This document shows positions 37,197-45,794 of a DNA stretch of 58,920 nt, in pieces. The number at the start of each line of letters is the position of its first letter. Within the stretch, counting starts at the first letter, position 1. A model generated the notes under the pieces. It worked only from the letters and a program-made list of their open reading frames with translations. It was not told the origin of the DNA and made no database searches. This DNA comes from Gammaproteobacteria bacterium (GTDB taxonomy: Bacteria; Pseudomonadota; Gammaproteobacteria; SZUA-229), in contig WFMW01000004.1 of NCBI GenBank assembly GCA_015488885.1, positions 1 through 58,920 of the forward strand, written 5' to 3'. The translations under genes and the position numbers were made by a program.

Positions 37197-37526
37197 GCTT
37201 TTTCTCATTAAACGTTCCAGCAATATGTCTTCAACATTTCTTCTGGAGTCAATGACCGCCAAAACAAATACATTTTCATCAACGATTTTAAATATCACCC
37301 TCCAGGGAGGTACAATTATTTCACGGTAAATCGAGACACCATGTTCTTTGAGTTCTGGAACTATTCTACCTCGTTGCGGTAAAGAGTTAAGACTGGTCAC
37401 TTTATTTTTTATTATTTTAAAACTTTCCAGTGCAGCCTTCGGGTTAACAGAGTGAATATATTCGATTACTGATACCAAATCATTTTCGGCAGACTCTACC
37501 CAAGAGACTTTATATTTCTTAGGCAT
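37194..37526 (-). CDS. ParE/RelE-family toxin
   Basis: A 110-residue toxin with VSWVESAENDLVSVIEYIH, LPQRGRIVPELKEHGVSIYREIIVPPWRVIFKI, and VLAVIDSRRN. It is somewhat longer than its two relatives in the cluster and follows its antitoxin by four bases. It ends within attC-like site 3. Confidence 0.9.
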   Translation of the reverse strand: MPKKYKVSWVESAENDLVSVIEYIHSVNPKAALESFKIIKNKVTSLNSLPQRGRIVPELKEHGVSIYREIIVPPWRVIFKIVDENVFVLAVIDSRRNVEDILLERLMRKS

Positions 37527-37530
37527 GAGT

Positions 37531-37803
37531 TTAAGTTGTAATTAATTTTTCAAGCCTTAAAAAAACATCTGTTTGTTCTTTATATTTTCCTTTTTGAATA
37601 TCCTGCTCTCCTTGAGCTACTATTTTAAGAAGCCCTATAGCATTCCTCATATTTTCAAAGCTTTCTGGGTCTTGCAATACAGCTTTTGGCTCACCATTTT
37701 GAGTGATTATTATCGGCCGATGAGTCTCATTTACCTGCTTTAACATATCGGCAGCTCGAGACTTTAAATAAGATATTGGTTTGATATCAGTAGAAATATT
37801 CAT
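37531..37803 (-). CDS. Phd/YefM-family antitoxin
   Basis: A 90-residue antitoxin starting with ISYLKSRAADMLKQVNETHRPIIITQNGEPKAVLQD, the typical Phd/YefM domain, and a C-terminal Glu/Lys-rich tail. TGGAGG lies upstream of ATG at 37803. It forms a toxin-antitoxin pair with the ParE-like gene downstream. Confidence 0.9.
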   Translation of the reverse strand: MNISTDIKPISYLKSRAADMLKQVNETHRPIIITQNGEPKAVLQDPESFENMRNAIGLLKIVAQGEQDIQKGKYKEQTDVFLRLEKLITT

Positions 37804-37875
37804 AAAATTAACCTCCAGTCTAAATACTGTACCATATTAAGACCTTCAGTTACACCTCTTGCGCTATATTTTTAA

Positions 37876-37938
37876 TGCTAACGATTTAGCTAACCGGCGT
37901 GATGCTTTTTCGCGTCCGTGTTTAGCGCCTTGTTAGCC
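37876..37938 (-). other. attC-like recombination site 4 (best preserved)
   Basis: On the minus strand, GGCTAACAAGGCG ... CGCCGGTTAGC forms a nearly perfect stem (GCTAACAAGGCG against GCTAAC-CGGCG) around a 27-nt loop, with further TAACGATTTA/GTTAGCA sequence outside. The antitoxin gene ending at 37890 runs into it and so gains the tail NKALNTDAKKHHAG, a signature of genes read through attC sites. GTTAGCC/GTTAGCA cores differ from consensus by one base. Confidence 0.65.
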
Positions 37939-38213
37939 ACAATGTCATGCAAGCCACCAGAAACATATTTATGAAGAACACTAGATACTAATGTTTGATA
38001 AGGAATACCTTCTTCAAGCGCACGTCTTTGAAGCGAGTCAAGATCACGACTTGAAATTCTGATGTTTATTCGTTTGTCTTTTTTAAATGTTTCTTCAGCA
38101 ATAGCTTGCAACACTTTTTTACGTTTTGGCGTAAGCACTGACTTAAACTCACCTGCTTCAAAATCTTTTAAAATTTGCTTCTCTTCTTTACTAAGTTTAG
38201 GGCCACCCATCAT
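37890..38213 (-). CDS. CopG/BrnA-type antitoxin
   Basis: A 107-residue antitoxin. LSKEEKQILKDFEAGEFKSVLTPKRKK and KRINIRISSRDLDSLQRRALEEGIPYQTLVSSVLHKYVSG show the CopG_antitoxin layout with a ribbon-helix-helix DNA-binding part. The last 17 residues come from the attC-like site and are probably not functional. ATG overlaps the toxin stop. Here the toxin is upstream of the antitoxin, as in BrnTA. Confidence 0.88.
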   Translation of the reverse strand: MMGGPKLSKEEKQILKDFEAGEFKSVLTPKRKKVLQAIAEETFKKDKRINIRISSRDLDSLQRRALEEGIPYQTLVSSVLHKYVSGGLHDIVANKALNTDAKKHHAG

Positions 38214-38485
38214 GATTCTCCCAGGTACTGCTTTGTAGCTTTTCTGCTAGGAATAACAGTTTTTAAAAATATCTCTTTTCGGTTTTCTACATACGGAACC
38301 AGATATGCATAATCATCGATGTTTATTACAAATACACGTTGATTTGGGTATTTGTCACTATTTGTGTGTTCGATATCATCTAATAGCGCACCTTGCTGTA
38401 AGTAGAAAACGACATCCTCAAATGAAACGCCACGCTCAGATATAAGCTGTTGATTTTTTGTGGAATTCCAGTTTATTGGTTTCAT
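38210..38485 (-). CDS. BrnT-like toxin
   Basis: A 91-residue protein: MKPINWNSTKNQQLISERGVSFEDV followed by NQRVFVINIDDYAYLVPYVENRKEIFLKTVIPSRK, as in BrnT-like RelE-superfamily ribonuclease toxins. I choose ATG at 38485; the frame from 38566 would add an unlike N-terminus. It is co-transcribed with the CopG/BrnA-like antitoxin downstream. Confidence 0.85.
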   Translation of the reverse strand: MKPINWNSTKNQQLISERGVSFEDVVFYLQQGALLDDIEHTNSDKYPNQRVFVINIDDYAYLVPYVENRKEIFLKTVIPSRKATKQYLGES

Positions 38486-38755
38486 GGAATTAAAGTGTAG
38501 CACATAGGTGTGCCTATTGGCATCATTTTTTCCTTGTAGCACATAAAAGGACACCCATATATTCACTTAGCTAGATATTCAGCCCATAAACCTTTCTCCC
38601 AGCACTACTCTCTTCTCGCTGGATTCTCTTCAGTCGTTCACAGTCAGGAACAGCCCGTATTTTTTACCAGAGGGCAAAATGATTGCACAGTGATTGGTTT
38701 TCACTATGGATTGTGGAAATGGATTATGGATAACTGATTGAATAGAAAAACCCAA

Positions 38756-39899
38756 TCAGGCAGCGACTGAACGATAGTGCTTTCTCGACAATGTCATGCC
38801 CTTCAACCAGCGTTTGTGGCAATGTTGCGCAAAATCTTCAAGTTTGTCGGTGGCACCGGCGGCTGTTCCGTATTGCTGATTAAAGCCCTGGATATGTTCC
38901 AGCCATTTATCCGGCTTAATGCCGAATCGTGCAACAAGGGATGACAGTTCTGAGGGTATAACCCCGTGTTTATCCGCACGAATCACTCTGCCGGTGCTAT
39001 CGACCAGGCTAACGTAGTCTTCACGGGTAATGGGTAAGGCGGTGTGGATGGGGGTATGGCTGCTCCCGTCGAAGGGCATTAAGGGGGCTGTCTCCAGATC
39101 CGCCAGTTTGATGTCTTCTTTGATCGCCTGTTGCCGTTTTATGCGTTTAAGCAGTGTTTTTGTGGCCTTGCTTTTATGCTTGCCGGGTATGATGTCATCA
39201 TACAGGCGCTGTTGTATTGAGGTGAAATCGCTTGCTTCCGGGCTGTCTGCCATGCCTGCTCGAATCGGGTTCAGGTCAACATAGGCCATGCAGGTCAGGA
39301 GTGCGGCGTCATCCAGCAGGGCCTGGCTTTTGAACCGTCCTTCCCACAAAATTTTCTGGAAAAATTTTGAATAGCTCGGCTGGCCCGAAGGGTAAATACC
39401 AGGGAGGGTATTTATAGAATCGGCCGGTGCAGTTGTCTTCCCGGTTGGCCATACGCGCAATCGTTTCGTTTATGCCACGCATAAACCAGCTTATACTGCA
39501 CAGGCGCTCACGCCATTCGGCGATGATGGAGGAAACTGCCTCCAGCTCGGCGCTGGTCAGGGTTTCGTTGTTGCGCCAGCGGTTAATCAGCCCGTCACCG
39601 GCATACAGTTGTTGCCAGCGTTCCACGACTTCAGTATCTGTCCAGCTGTCAATGCAATCGGTATCAATATGTAAGATAACGTGATAATGGTTACTCATTA
39701 CCGCGTATGCGCAAACATCAATGGCGTAGATAGAGGACAGAAACCGAATACGCGAGACCAGCCACTGTTTTCGGTGGTCAAAATTCTGTCCGGTTGTATT
39801 ATCCACCCCACACAGGTAGGCGCGGCGAACGCAACGAACGGTGCAGTGGTAAAACGATGTCGCGTCAAGGGCAACCTGTTCTCGGCGGGCTTTTGTCAT
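38756..39899 (-). pseudogene. REP-associated tyrosine transposase gene split by a 70-bp insertion
   Basis: The N-terminal part (39899 to 39417) has the Y1 transposase core, ARREQVALDATSFYHCTVRCVRRAYLCG, AVMSNHYHVILH and the catalytic-helix Tyr region. After NREDNCTGRF the frame enters foreign sequence and stops at 39309. The second part resumes in another frame with WEGRFKSQALLDDAALLTCMAYVDLNPIRAG at 39346 and runs to 38756. Removing 39347-39416 restores a single frame of about 360 codons. RAYTs move REP elements as single strands. Confidence 0.85.
39347..39416 (-). mobile_element. 70-bp hairpin element inside the transposase gene
   Basis: The inserted sequence contains the hairpin TAAATACC-AGGGAG-GGTATTTA, a second weak palindrome AAAATTTTCTGGAAAAATTTT (written here across its centre) and the loop-like GGCTGGCCCGAAGGG. 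This size and shape fit a REP-type or other miniature element. It shifts the frame by one base. Confidence 0.65.
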
Positions 39900-39967
39900 A
39901 GGAACACATGCTATATGTATTTAAAACTGGCGTTAAGTTTTTGGGTGTCCTATTAATCACTTTCATG

Positions 39968-40207
39968 ATTTCAAATTTCACAATTTCTTAAACTATCTGT
40001 AACGCCTGTGCAATATAAGCAAGATAAATTACCTCTACCTTTTCAACGATAGAGGACGATTTAGAATGACTAATATATTAAAACTGACAGCGATAACTGC
40101 ATTAATGATGGCAAGTTTGCCGCTGGTTTCACATGCAGAGACGGATCATAACATCAATGATGAGTCCGTAAGATGGAGCAGAAATGACATCTATAGCAAT
40201 AATTTCG
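39968..40207 (+). repeat. Duplicated promoter and signal-peptide leader, copy 1
   Basis: About 240 bp, from the non-coding stretch TTTCAAATTTCACAATTTC through the ATG at 40066 and 45 codons into the gene, is nearly identical to 41479-41718. The offset is 1511 bp. It includes the ribosome site GATAGAGGACGATTTAGA and the whole signal peptide. Confidence 0.9.
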
Positions 40208-41205
40208 GCAAGCATCATCATAAGCACCATAAACATCACCATAAATATCATCAACGCCTGCGTGTGGCTTTATGGGGTGATGAATTCTACAGCGATGATC
40301 CTGGTCAAAAAGCAGATACCATTGATCAAACTATTGACTCTATGAATGAACATCATTTGGATTTCACCATTTTTGCGGGTGACACCAAGAACGGCCATAG
40401 TTTGTGTACTGATCAGGCAATTGGGCAGGATGTCATCGATATTTTTAATCGTCTGGATGCACCAACCATGTACAGCGTGGGTGATAATGAATGGACAGAT
40501 TGTCATCGTACCAGTAACGGCAGCTATGATCCGGTTGAACGACTAAGCTATCTGCGCACAACTTTTTTTAGCAAGAATACTACTCAGGGAGTGGATCCAA
40601 TTGCAGTTGAACGTCAGGGAGGACTTGGTCAGGCATACAGTGAAAACAGCCGCTTTGTTATGAATAAAGTTGAGTTTGTTGCCTTGCATATCCCTGGCAG
40701 TAACAATAATCTGGTGGTAACTGACAAGCAATGTTACAAGAAATCCAACCGTACCCAGCAGGATTGTAATGCTGCCACAGCAGAATACCAATCACGCAAT
40801 GCCATGAATATCGCGTGGTTAAAAGATTCCTTTGCCATGGCGCACAAGAATCATTATGCGGGTATATTGATTGCCATACAGGCGGATATTTTCTTTCCTT
40901 TTGAACTTAGCGATGGTGGTTACCAGGAAGATTTTTTGCCGCAGTTGAATTCTGATAATGGTTATTCTGATTTCTTCCGTGCTCTGGTTGAAGAAACGCA
41001 AAACTTTAGCGGTCAGGTAGTTTTGGTCCATGGTGATTCTCACTACTACAAGATTGATAAAGCCATGTATAACGAGGACGGTACACTTACCGGAAACTTC
41101 ACCCGCGTGGAAGTATTCGGTAGTAAAGACAATAGCTGGATAGAAATGATGGTTGATCCTTCCAGCAAGAATGTTTTTACGTTTGAACCTGTAGTGCTTA
41201 ACTAG
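40066..41205 (+). CDS. Secreted metallophosphatase-like protein with His-rich linker
   Basis: A 379-residue protein with a signal peptide ending at VSHA, a His/Lys-rich linker (KHHHKHHKHHHKYHQ) at about residues 49-63, and a calcineurin-like domain. The metal motifs FTIFAGDTKN, YSVGDNEWTDC and LVHGDSHYYKID are in the right order, while the first D-x-H motif is weak (WGDEFY). It is exported, so it probably hydrolyses phosphoesters outside the cell. The linker could bind metals. The leader is shared with the phospholipase-like gene at 41577. Confidence 0.82.
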   Translation: MTNILKLTAITALMMASLPLVSHAETDHNINDESVRWSRNDIYSNNFGKHHHKHHKHHHKYHQRLRVALWGDEFYSDDPGQKADTIDQTIDSMNEHHLDFTIFAGDTKNGHSLCTDQAIGQDVIDIFNRLDAPTMYSVGDNEWTDCHRTSNGSYDPVERLSYLRTTFFSKNTTQGVDPIAVERQGGLGQAYSENSRFVMNKVEFVALHIPGSNNNLVVTDKQCYKKSNRTQQDCNAATAEYQSRNAMNIAWLKDSFAMAHKNHYAGILIAIQADIFFPFELSDGGYQEDFLPQLNSDNGYSDFFRALVEETQNFSGQVVLVHGDSHYYKIDKAMYNEDGTLTGNFTRVEVFGSKDNSWIEMMVDPSSKNVFTFEPVVLN

Positions 41206-41217
41206 CAGCCAGTCGGA

Positions 41218-41394
41218 CTTAACCCCGAAGCTGTATGGAGATATCGGTATCTGTACATTGGGCATGCCCGGCGTACAGATACCGACACGTCTTCTTTTAT
41301 TACATTTCGTTATTTTTATTATTCAAAGTGTTACGCGATAGTTTCAGTATCTCCATACAATTTCCAGACTGGAAATCTGTCGGGGTTAACCCAT
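41218..41394. mobile_element. Nested inverted-repeat element between the two phosphoesterase genes
   Basis: TTAACCCCGA-AGC-TGTATGGAGATA at 41218-41243 is mirrored at 41348-41394 (TATCTCCATACA ... TCGGGGTTAA), the right arm carrying an extra small hairpin TTTCCAGACTGGAAA. Inside, CGGTATCTGTAC (41245-41256) pairs with 41273-41284. The adjacent GTCGGACTTAAC resembles the termini of the MITE at 33787. No coding frame. It may also terminate the metallophosphatase transcript. Confidence 0.55.
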
Positions 41395-41478
41395 CATGGC
41401 GGCATCTATACGACCGCTACAGTGGCGGGCTTCAATACTGCAAGGAGTTTGTCGATGGTCGAAAAAATGACTTTTATA

Positions 41479-41718
41479 ATTTCAAATTTCACAATTTCTT
41501 AAATTCTCTGTAACGCCTGTGCAATATAAGTAAGATAAGTTACCTCTACCTTTTCAACGATAGAGGATGATTTAGAATGACTAATATATTAAAACTGACA
41601 GCGATAACTGCATTAATGATGGCAAGTTTGCCGCTGGTTTCACATGCTGAGACAGATCATAACATCAACGATGAGTCTGTAAGATGGAATAGACATGGCT
41701 TCTATAGCAATAATTTAT
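41479..41718 (+). repeat. Duplicated promoter and signal-peptide leader, copy 2
   Basis: This is the second copy of the 240-bp leader; differences from 39968-40207 are scattered single bases, mostly synonymous. The sequences diverge completely after the His-rich linker begins. Confidence 0.9.
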
Positions 41719-42251
41719 GGGAGCATCATCACCTTCATCATAACCATCACATGCATACGGCCACACCCATTAAACATGTGATTGTTATCTACCAGGAAAA
41801 TGTTTCATTCGATCACTATTTTGCTACTTACCCGAAGGCCTTAAATCCAGATGGTGAGCCACATTTTACGGCACGCAGGGGCACGCCTTCAGTAAATGGT
41901 CTGAGTGAGGCTATGTTGAGGCACAATCCTAACATAGCCAATCCGCAGCGTCTCGGACGTGATGAAGCCCTGACATGCGATCAGGATCACCACTATGGGG
42001 ATGAGCAGCGTGCCTTTGATGGTGGTTTGATGGATAAATTCGTGGAATACACTAATAAAGAGTCCTGTAGCTTCCCGGAAATCAGCAAACCGAATCTGGT
42101 GATGGACTACTATGATGGCAATACCGTGACAGCCCTGTGGAATTATGCACAGCATTTTGCTATGAGCGACAATGCTTATAACACTACCTTCGGGCCTTCT
42201 ACACCCGGTGCACTAAATCTGGTATCGGGGATTTGCCTAACGAGGCTGTAG
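41577..42251 (+). pseudogene. Truncated secreted phospholipase C / acid-phosphatase-family gene
   Basis: The 224-residue frame has the same signal peptide as the metallophosphatase, then a His-rich linker and the start of a PF04185 phosphoesterase domain (KHVIVIYQENVSFDHYFATYPKAL; GALNLVSG). Family members are about twice as long. The match stops at LVSG (about 42228), followed by unrelated residues ICLTRL and a stop next to an inverted-repeat element. The C-terminal half of the catalytic domain is missing, so the product is probably inactive. Confidence 0.8.
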
Positions 42252-42410
42252 AATAACCTACAGCGTCAATTTTGGTTAAAAAATGTGCTAAAAAATATGG
42301 CTCATATGCAAATTCTGAGTCTATTTTTCCTCACTAAATTATTTGAGAGCACTCTCCGTACCGTAAAATTTTATACAAAAATATACTCGAGGTTTTTCTA
42401 CAGCCTGAAC
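42240..42410. mobile_element. 171-bp inverted-repeat element that ends the phospholipase gene
   Basis: ACGAGGCTGTAGAATAACCT (42240-42259) matches, inverted, GTTCAGGCTGTAGAAAAACCT written from 42410 to 42390. The interior is AT-rich and has no gene. The GAGGCTGTAGAAAAACC type of end resembles IS termini, so this may be a MITE or IS remnant. It abuts the truncation point. Confidence 0.6.
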
Positions 42411-42447
42411 GCTTGCATAACTTGCCGTAAATACATAGTCTGTCTCT

Positions 42448-43040
42448 TCAGTTTAAAATAACTTTCCCTATCAAAAGATCTTGCATGAGGCCGATTTTTT
42501 GTTTTACTAGTTTATTCATATACTTTTCTTCTGACCTAGCCATATCTGAAATTTTAATGATTTTCTGAACAATCATATTTTGCTCTTCATTTGGTGGCTT
42601 TGGTATCGGCATATTCTGAATGTCAGGCTGCGCGATAGTAGTCATTGTTACTTGTTTTGCTCTTGCCATTAAATAATCGCGAGACGGCCTTGTTTGGCAA
42701 TATAGTGCCAGATAATCTGGATTCACTAAATCTTGATTCGGCCTGAGACGCATTACATGACATTCATATACTGTAGGCTCTGGTAAGCTTCTTGCTATAT
42801 TACATTTTGCAATACCTGACGGCACCAATGAGCTGCGTGTGAAAAACAAATCACCAGGTTCAACCATATATTTCTTGTAATTTTTTATATTGGCGTCTAC
42901 TCGCTCTACTGATTCAAGGGTAATATCAATTCCATAATCTTGGTAAAGCTCTGATACATTTATTAACTTATACCCACTCCCAACAAGTTCAGGTTTTTTA
43001 AAATAGCCATTTTTCAGACCATCGATAGAACTCACCGCCT
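42448..43040 (-). pseudogene. hsdS remnant: second target-recognition domain of a type I specificity subunit
   Basis: About 195 codons match the C-terminal half of Hsd[31 protein letters not shown], a recognition domain, ATVTTIAQPDIQNMPIPKPPNEEQ-type conserved helix region and the terminal coiled coil (QKIGLMQDLLIGKV). No start codon suits it, because it begins inside hsdM sequence out of frame. HsdS normally has two such domains, so this fragment cannot specify a site alone. Confidence 0.82.
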
Positions 43041-43588
43041 TTTTTGTCGGCGCTATCGGCAAAATATTTGATCAGGTATTCATAGGCCGCGCCCAGCAGG
43101 TCGGGGAACTCAAAATCGCCATTTGCCAGAGGGATTTCATCAAAATGCTGGATAAACGCTACCAGGGTGCTGTCAGACATGGGCTTTTTGCCAACCTTTC
43201 GGTTGAAGTTGATGTGCTTGAGCACATCCTCCATACCGCGCTTGAGGTTGGCCTCCTCCAGCTCCGCCAGCGCCTTGTTGAGACCGGAACCAACATCGGA
43301 CTTTAAGTGCCGCAGAGTATTCCAGTGGGCACGCTCTGGTACATAAAAGCTGTATTTATTGGGCTTGGACAGCTGGATGGCTATGGCTACCTCATCCAAC
43401 CCTTTGCTAACATAGTTTTTTCTTAGTTTATACTGCTCATTATCGAACTCATCAGACATGCGCTTAAGGAATAACATGCCAAAGATGTATTCCTTATATT
43501 CAGAGGCATCCATTTTGCCACGCAGAATATCACAGGCTTTAAGCAGCAGGGATTCAAGTCGGGATAAGGTTAGTTTTTGAGTATTCAT
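43023..43588 (-). pseudogene. hsdM remnant: N-terminal part of a type I DNA methyltransferase
   Basis: The first 185 residues of HsdM are present ([67 protein letters not shown]). The protein breaks off exactly before the TP that normally follows GGEFY, ahead of the SAM-binding and NPPF motifs. The join is to hsdS sequence in another frame. The start sits only 7 bp from a terminator, leaving no space for a promoter. Confidence 0.85.
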
Positions 43589-43595
43589 CTTCCGC

Positions 43596-43624
43596 AAAAA
43601 AGGCCCGCAAGCGGGCCTTTTTTA
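43596..43624. terminator. Bidirectional rho-independent terminator
   Basis: AAAAAAGGCCCGCAAGCGGGCCTTTTTT has a GGCCCGC/GCGGGCC stem, with an A-run on one side and a T-run on the other. It ends the LysM lipoprotein transcript on the minus strand and lies directly before the hsdM remnant. Confidence 0.93.
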
Positions 43625-43651
43625 TTGCAAAGTTCAGTGACAGCGTTATTC

Positions 43652-44305
43652 TTATTTTGCCAGATAATCCAGATCAGACTGCTCTGTATCACCCAGGGTC
43701 CACGCGCCGCGTGTTTTCGCATGGTTGATGGCGGCGTTGATTTCAGATGCTGTCGCATTCTGGTCAATATCCAGAACCTGTCCGGGATAGATTAAATCGG
43801 CATCTTTAATCTTGTCGCGATTGGTTTTATAGATGAGTGGCCATTGATAAGGATTGGCATAAACTTCATCTTTAGCGGAAATGTCCCACAGGTTGTCGCC
43901 CCGGACAACCTCGTAACTATCAACCTTGCCAGCCATCGTATTTTTATTTTTTGCATCACTTTCATCATAACTGACACTCATGGTATTCAAATATTTCTGG
44001 TTTTCAAATTTAGCCTGTTTGATGGCAGCTTTTGCCTGTGCATTGGCCAGGTTGGCTAATTTCAGGGCTTTGGCGTTATCACCAGCAGCCAGTGCAGCTT
44101 CGGCCTTTTTAATGATCTTACCGGTATCACGCCATTCATAATTCAGGCTTTTTGCCTGTGCGTTTGAGGCTTTGGCATCTGAAATTGCCTGCTGCGCCTG
44201 CTGAGCCATCGTTGGGCCAGAGGCTGTTTCACTGGTTGTGGCACAACCAGTTATTAATCCTAAACTTAAAAGAACAATGCTGAAAAAACGGGCAGTTGTG
44301 TGCAT
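43652..44305 (-). CDS. LysM-domain lipoprotein
   Basis: A 217-residue protein with signal peptide and lipobox (ITGCATT), an Ala/Lys/Gln-rich helical region (residues 35-110) and a C-terminal LysM domain (SYEVVRGDNLWDISAKDEVYANPYQWPLIYKTNRDKIKDADLIYPGQVLDI, given by its ends VRGDNLWDIS and IYPGQVLDI). LysM binds peptidoglycan. The protein probably links the outer membrane to the wall. It has its own terminator at 43596. Confidence 0.88.
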   Translation of the reverse strand: MHTTARFFSIVLLSLGLITGCATTSETASGPTMAQQAQQAISDAKASNAQAKSLNYEWRDTGKIIKKAEAALAAGDNAKALKLANLANAQAKAAIKQAKFENQKYLNTMSVSYDESDAKNKNTMAGKVDSYEVVRGDNLWDISAKDEVYANPYQWPLIYKTNRDKIKDADLIYPGQVLDIDQNATASEINAAINHAKTRGAWTLGDTEQSDLDYLAK

Positions 44306-45330
<1,025 letters not shown>

Positions 45331-45342
45331 ACACTGAGCGCT

Positions 45343-45729
45343 ATGACAAATATAAAAAACAGTCAACTAATTCCGGTATTTCGCTGGTTAACACTTATCG
45401 GGTATTTTGGTTTAATGACGGGATTTTACTTCTGGTATTTATGGATTCATCCGCTGGAAAAAAATCTTATTTCAATCATCATCCTGTTTCAGATAGGACC
45501 ATTAATATTTCCATTATTCGGTTTGCTGAAAGGCAGGGTTTATACCCATACCTGGTCAATGTATCTGGCCATCTATTATTTTTGTGTTGGTGTCTGGTAC
45601 GCCGGCTCATCTGCAGAATTTTATTTTGGACTTTATGTTATTTGTACCAGCCTGCTATTTTTTGTCGGCACTATGTTTTATGTACGCCTGAAAAGCAAAG
45701 CCAGGGCGGCTAATCAGGAATCTGCCTGA
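45343..45729 (+). CDS. DUF2069 membrane protein
   Basis: A 128-residue protein with four predicted membrane helices (LTLIGYFGLMTGFYFWYLW; LISIIILFQIGPLIFPLFGLL; YLAIYYFCVGVWYAG; FGLYVICTSLLFFVGTMFYV), fitting DUF2069. The function is unknown; linkage to wrbA is conserved across relatives. Confidence 0.87.
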   Translation: MTNIKNSQLIPVFRWLTLIGYFGLMTGFYFWYLWIHPLEKNLISIIILFQIGPLIFPLFGLLKGRVYTHTWSMYLAIYYFCVGVWYAGSSAEFYFGLYVICTSLLFFVGTMFYVRLKSKARAANQESA

Positions 45730-45794
45730 CTCCGTTCACCGGTAAATAAGTTCTGAATCCGACAGACTCGCGGCGGCGTTCTAAGAAGTCAGTT

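Noticed and set aside
40066-40260. His-rich linkers as a nickel or zinc chaperone domain
   Set aside because: Only the low-complexity stretch is shared; it lies between signal peptide and enzyme domain, so a linker with incidental metal binding is the simpler view.
33787-43640. Variable region as a prophage or conjugative element
   Set aside because: No phage structural, integrase, relaxase or mating genes are present; only transposase remnants, toxin-antitoxin pairs and miniature elements.
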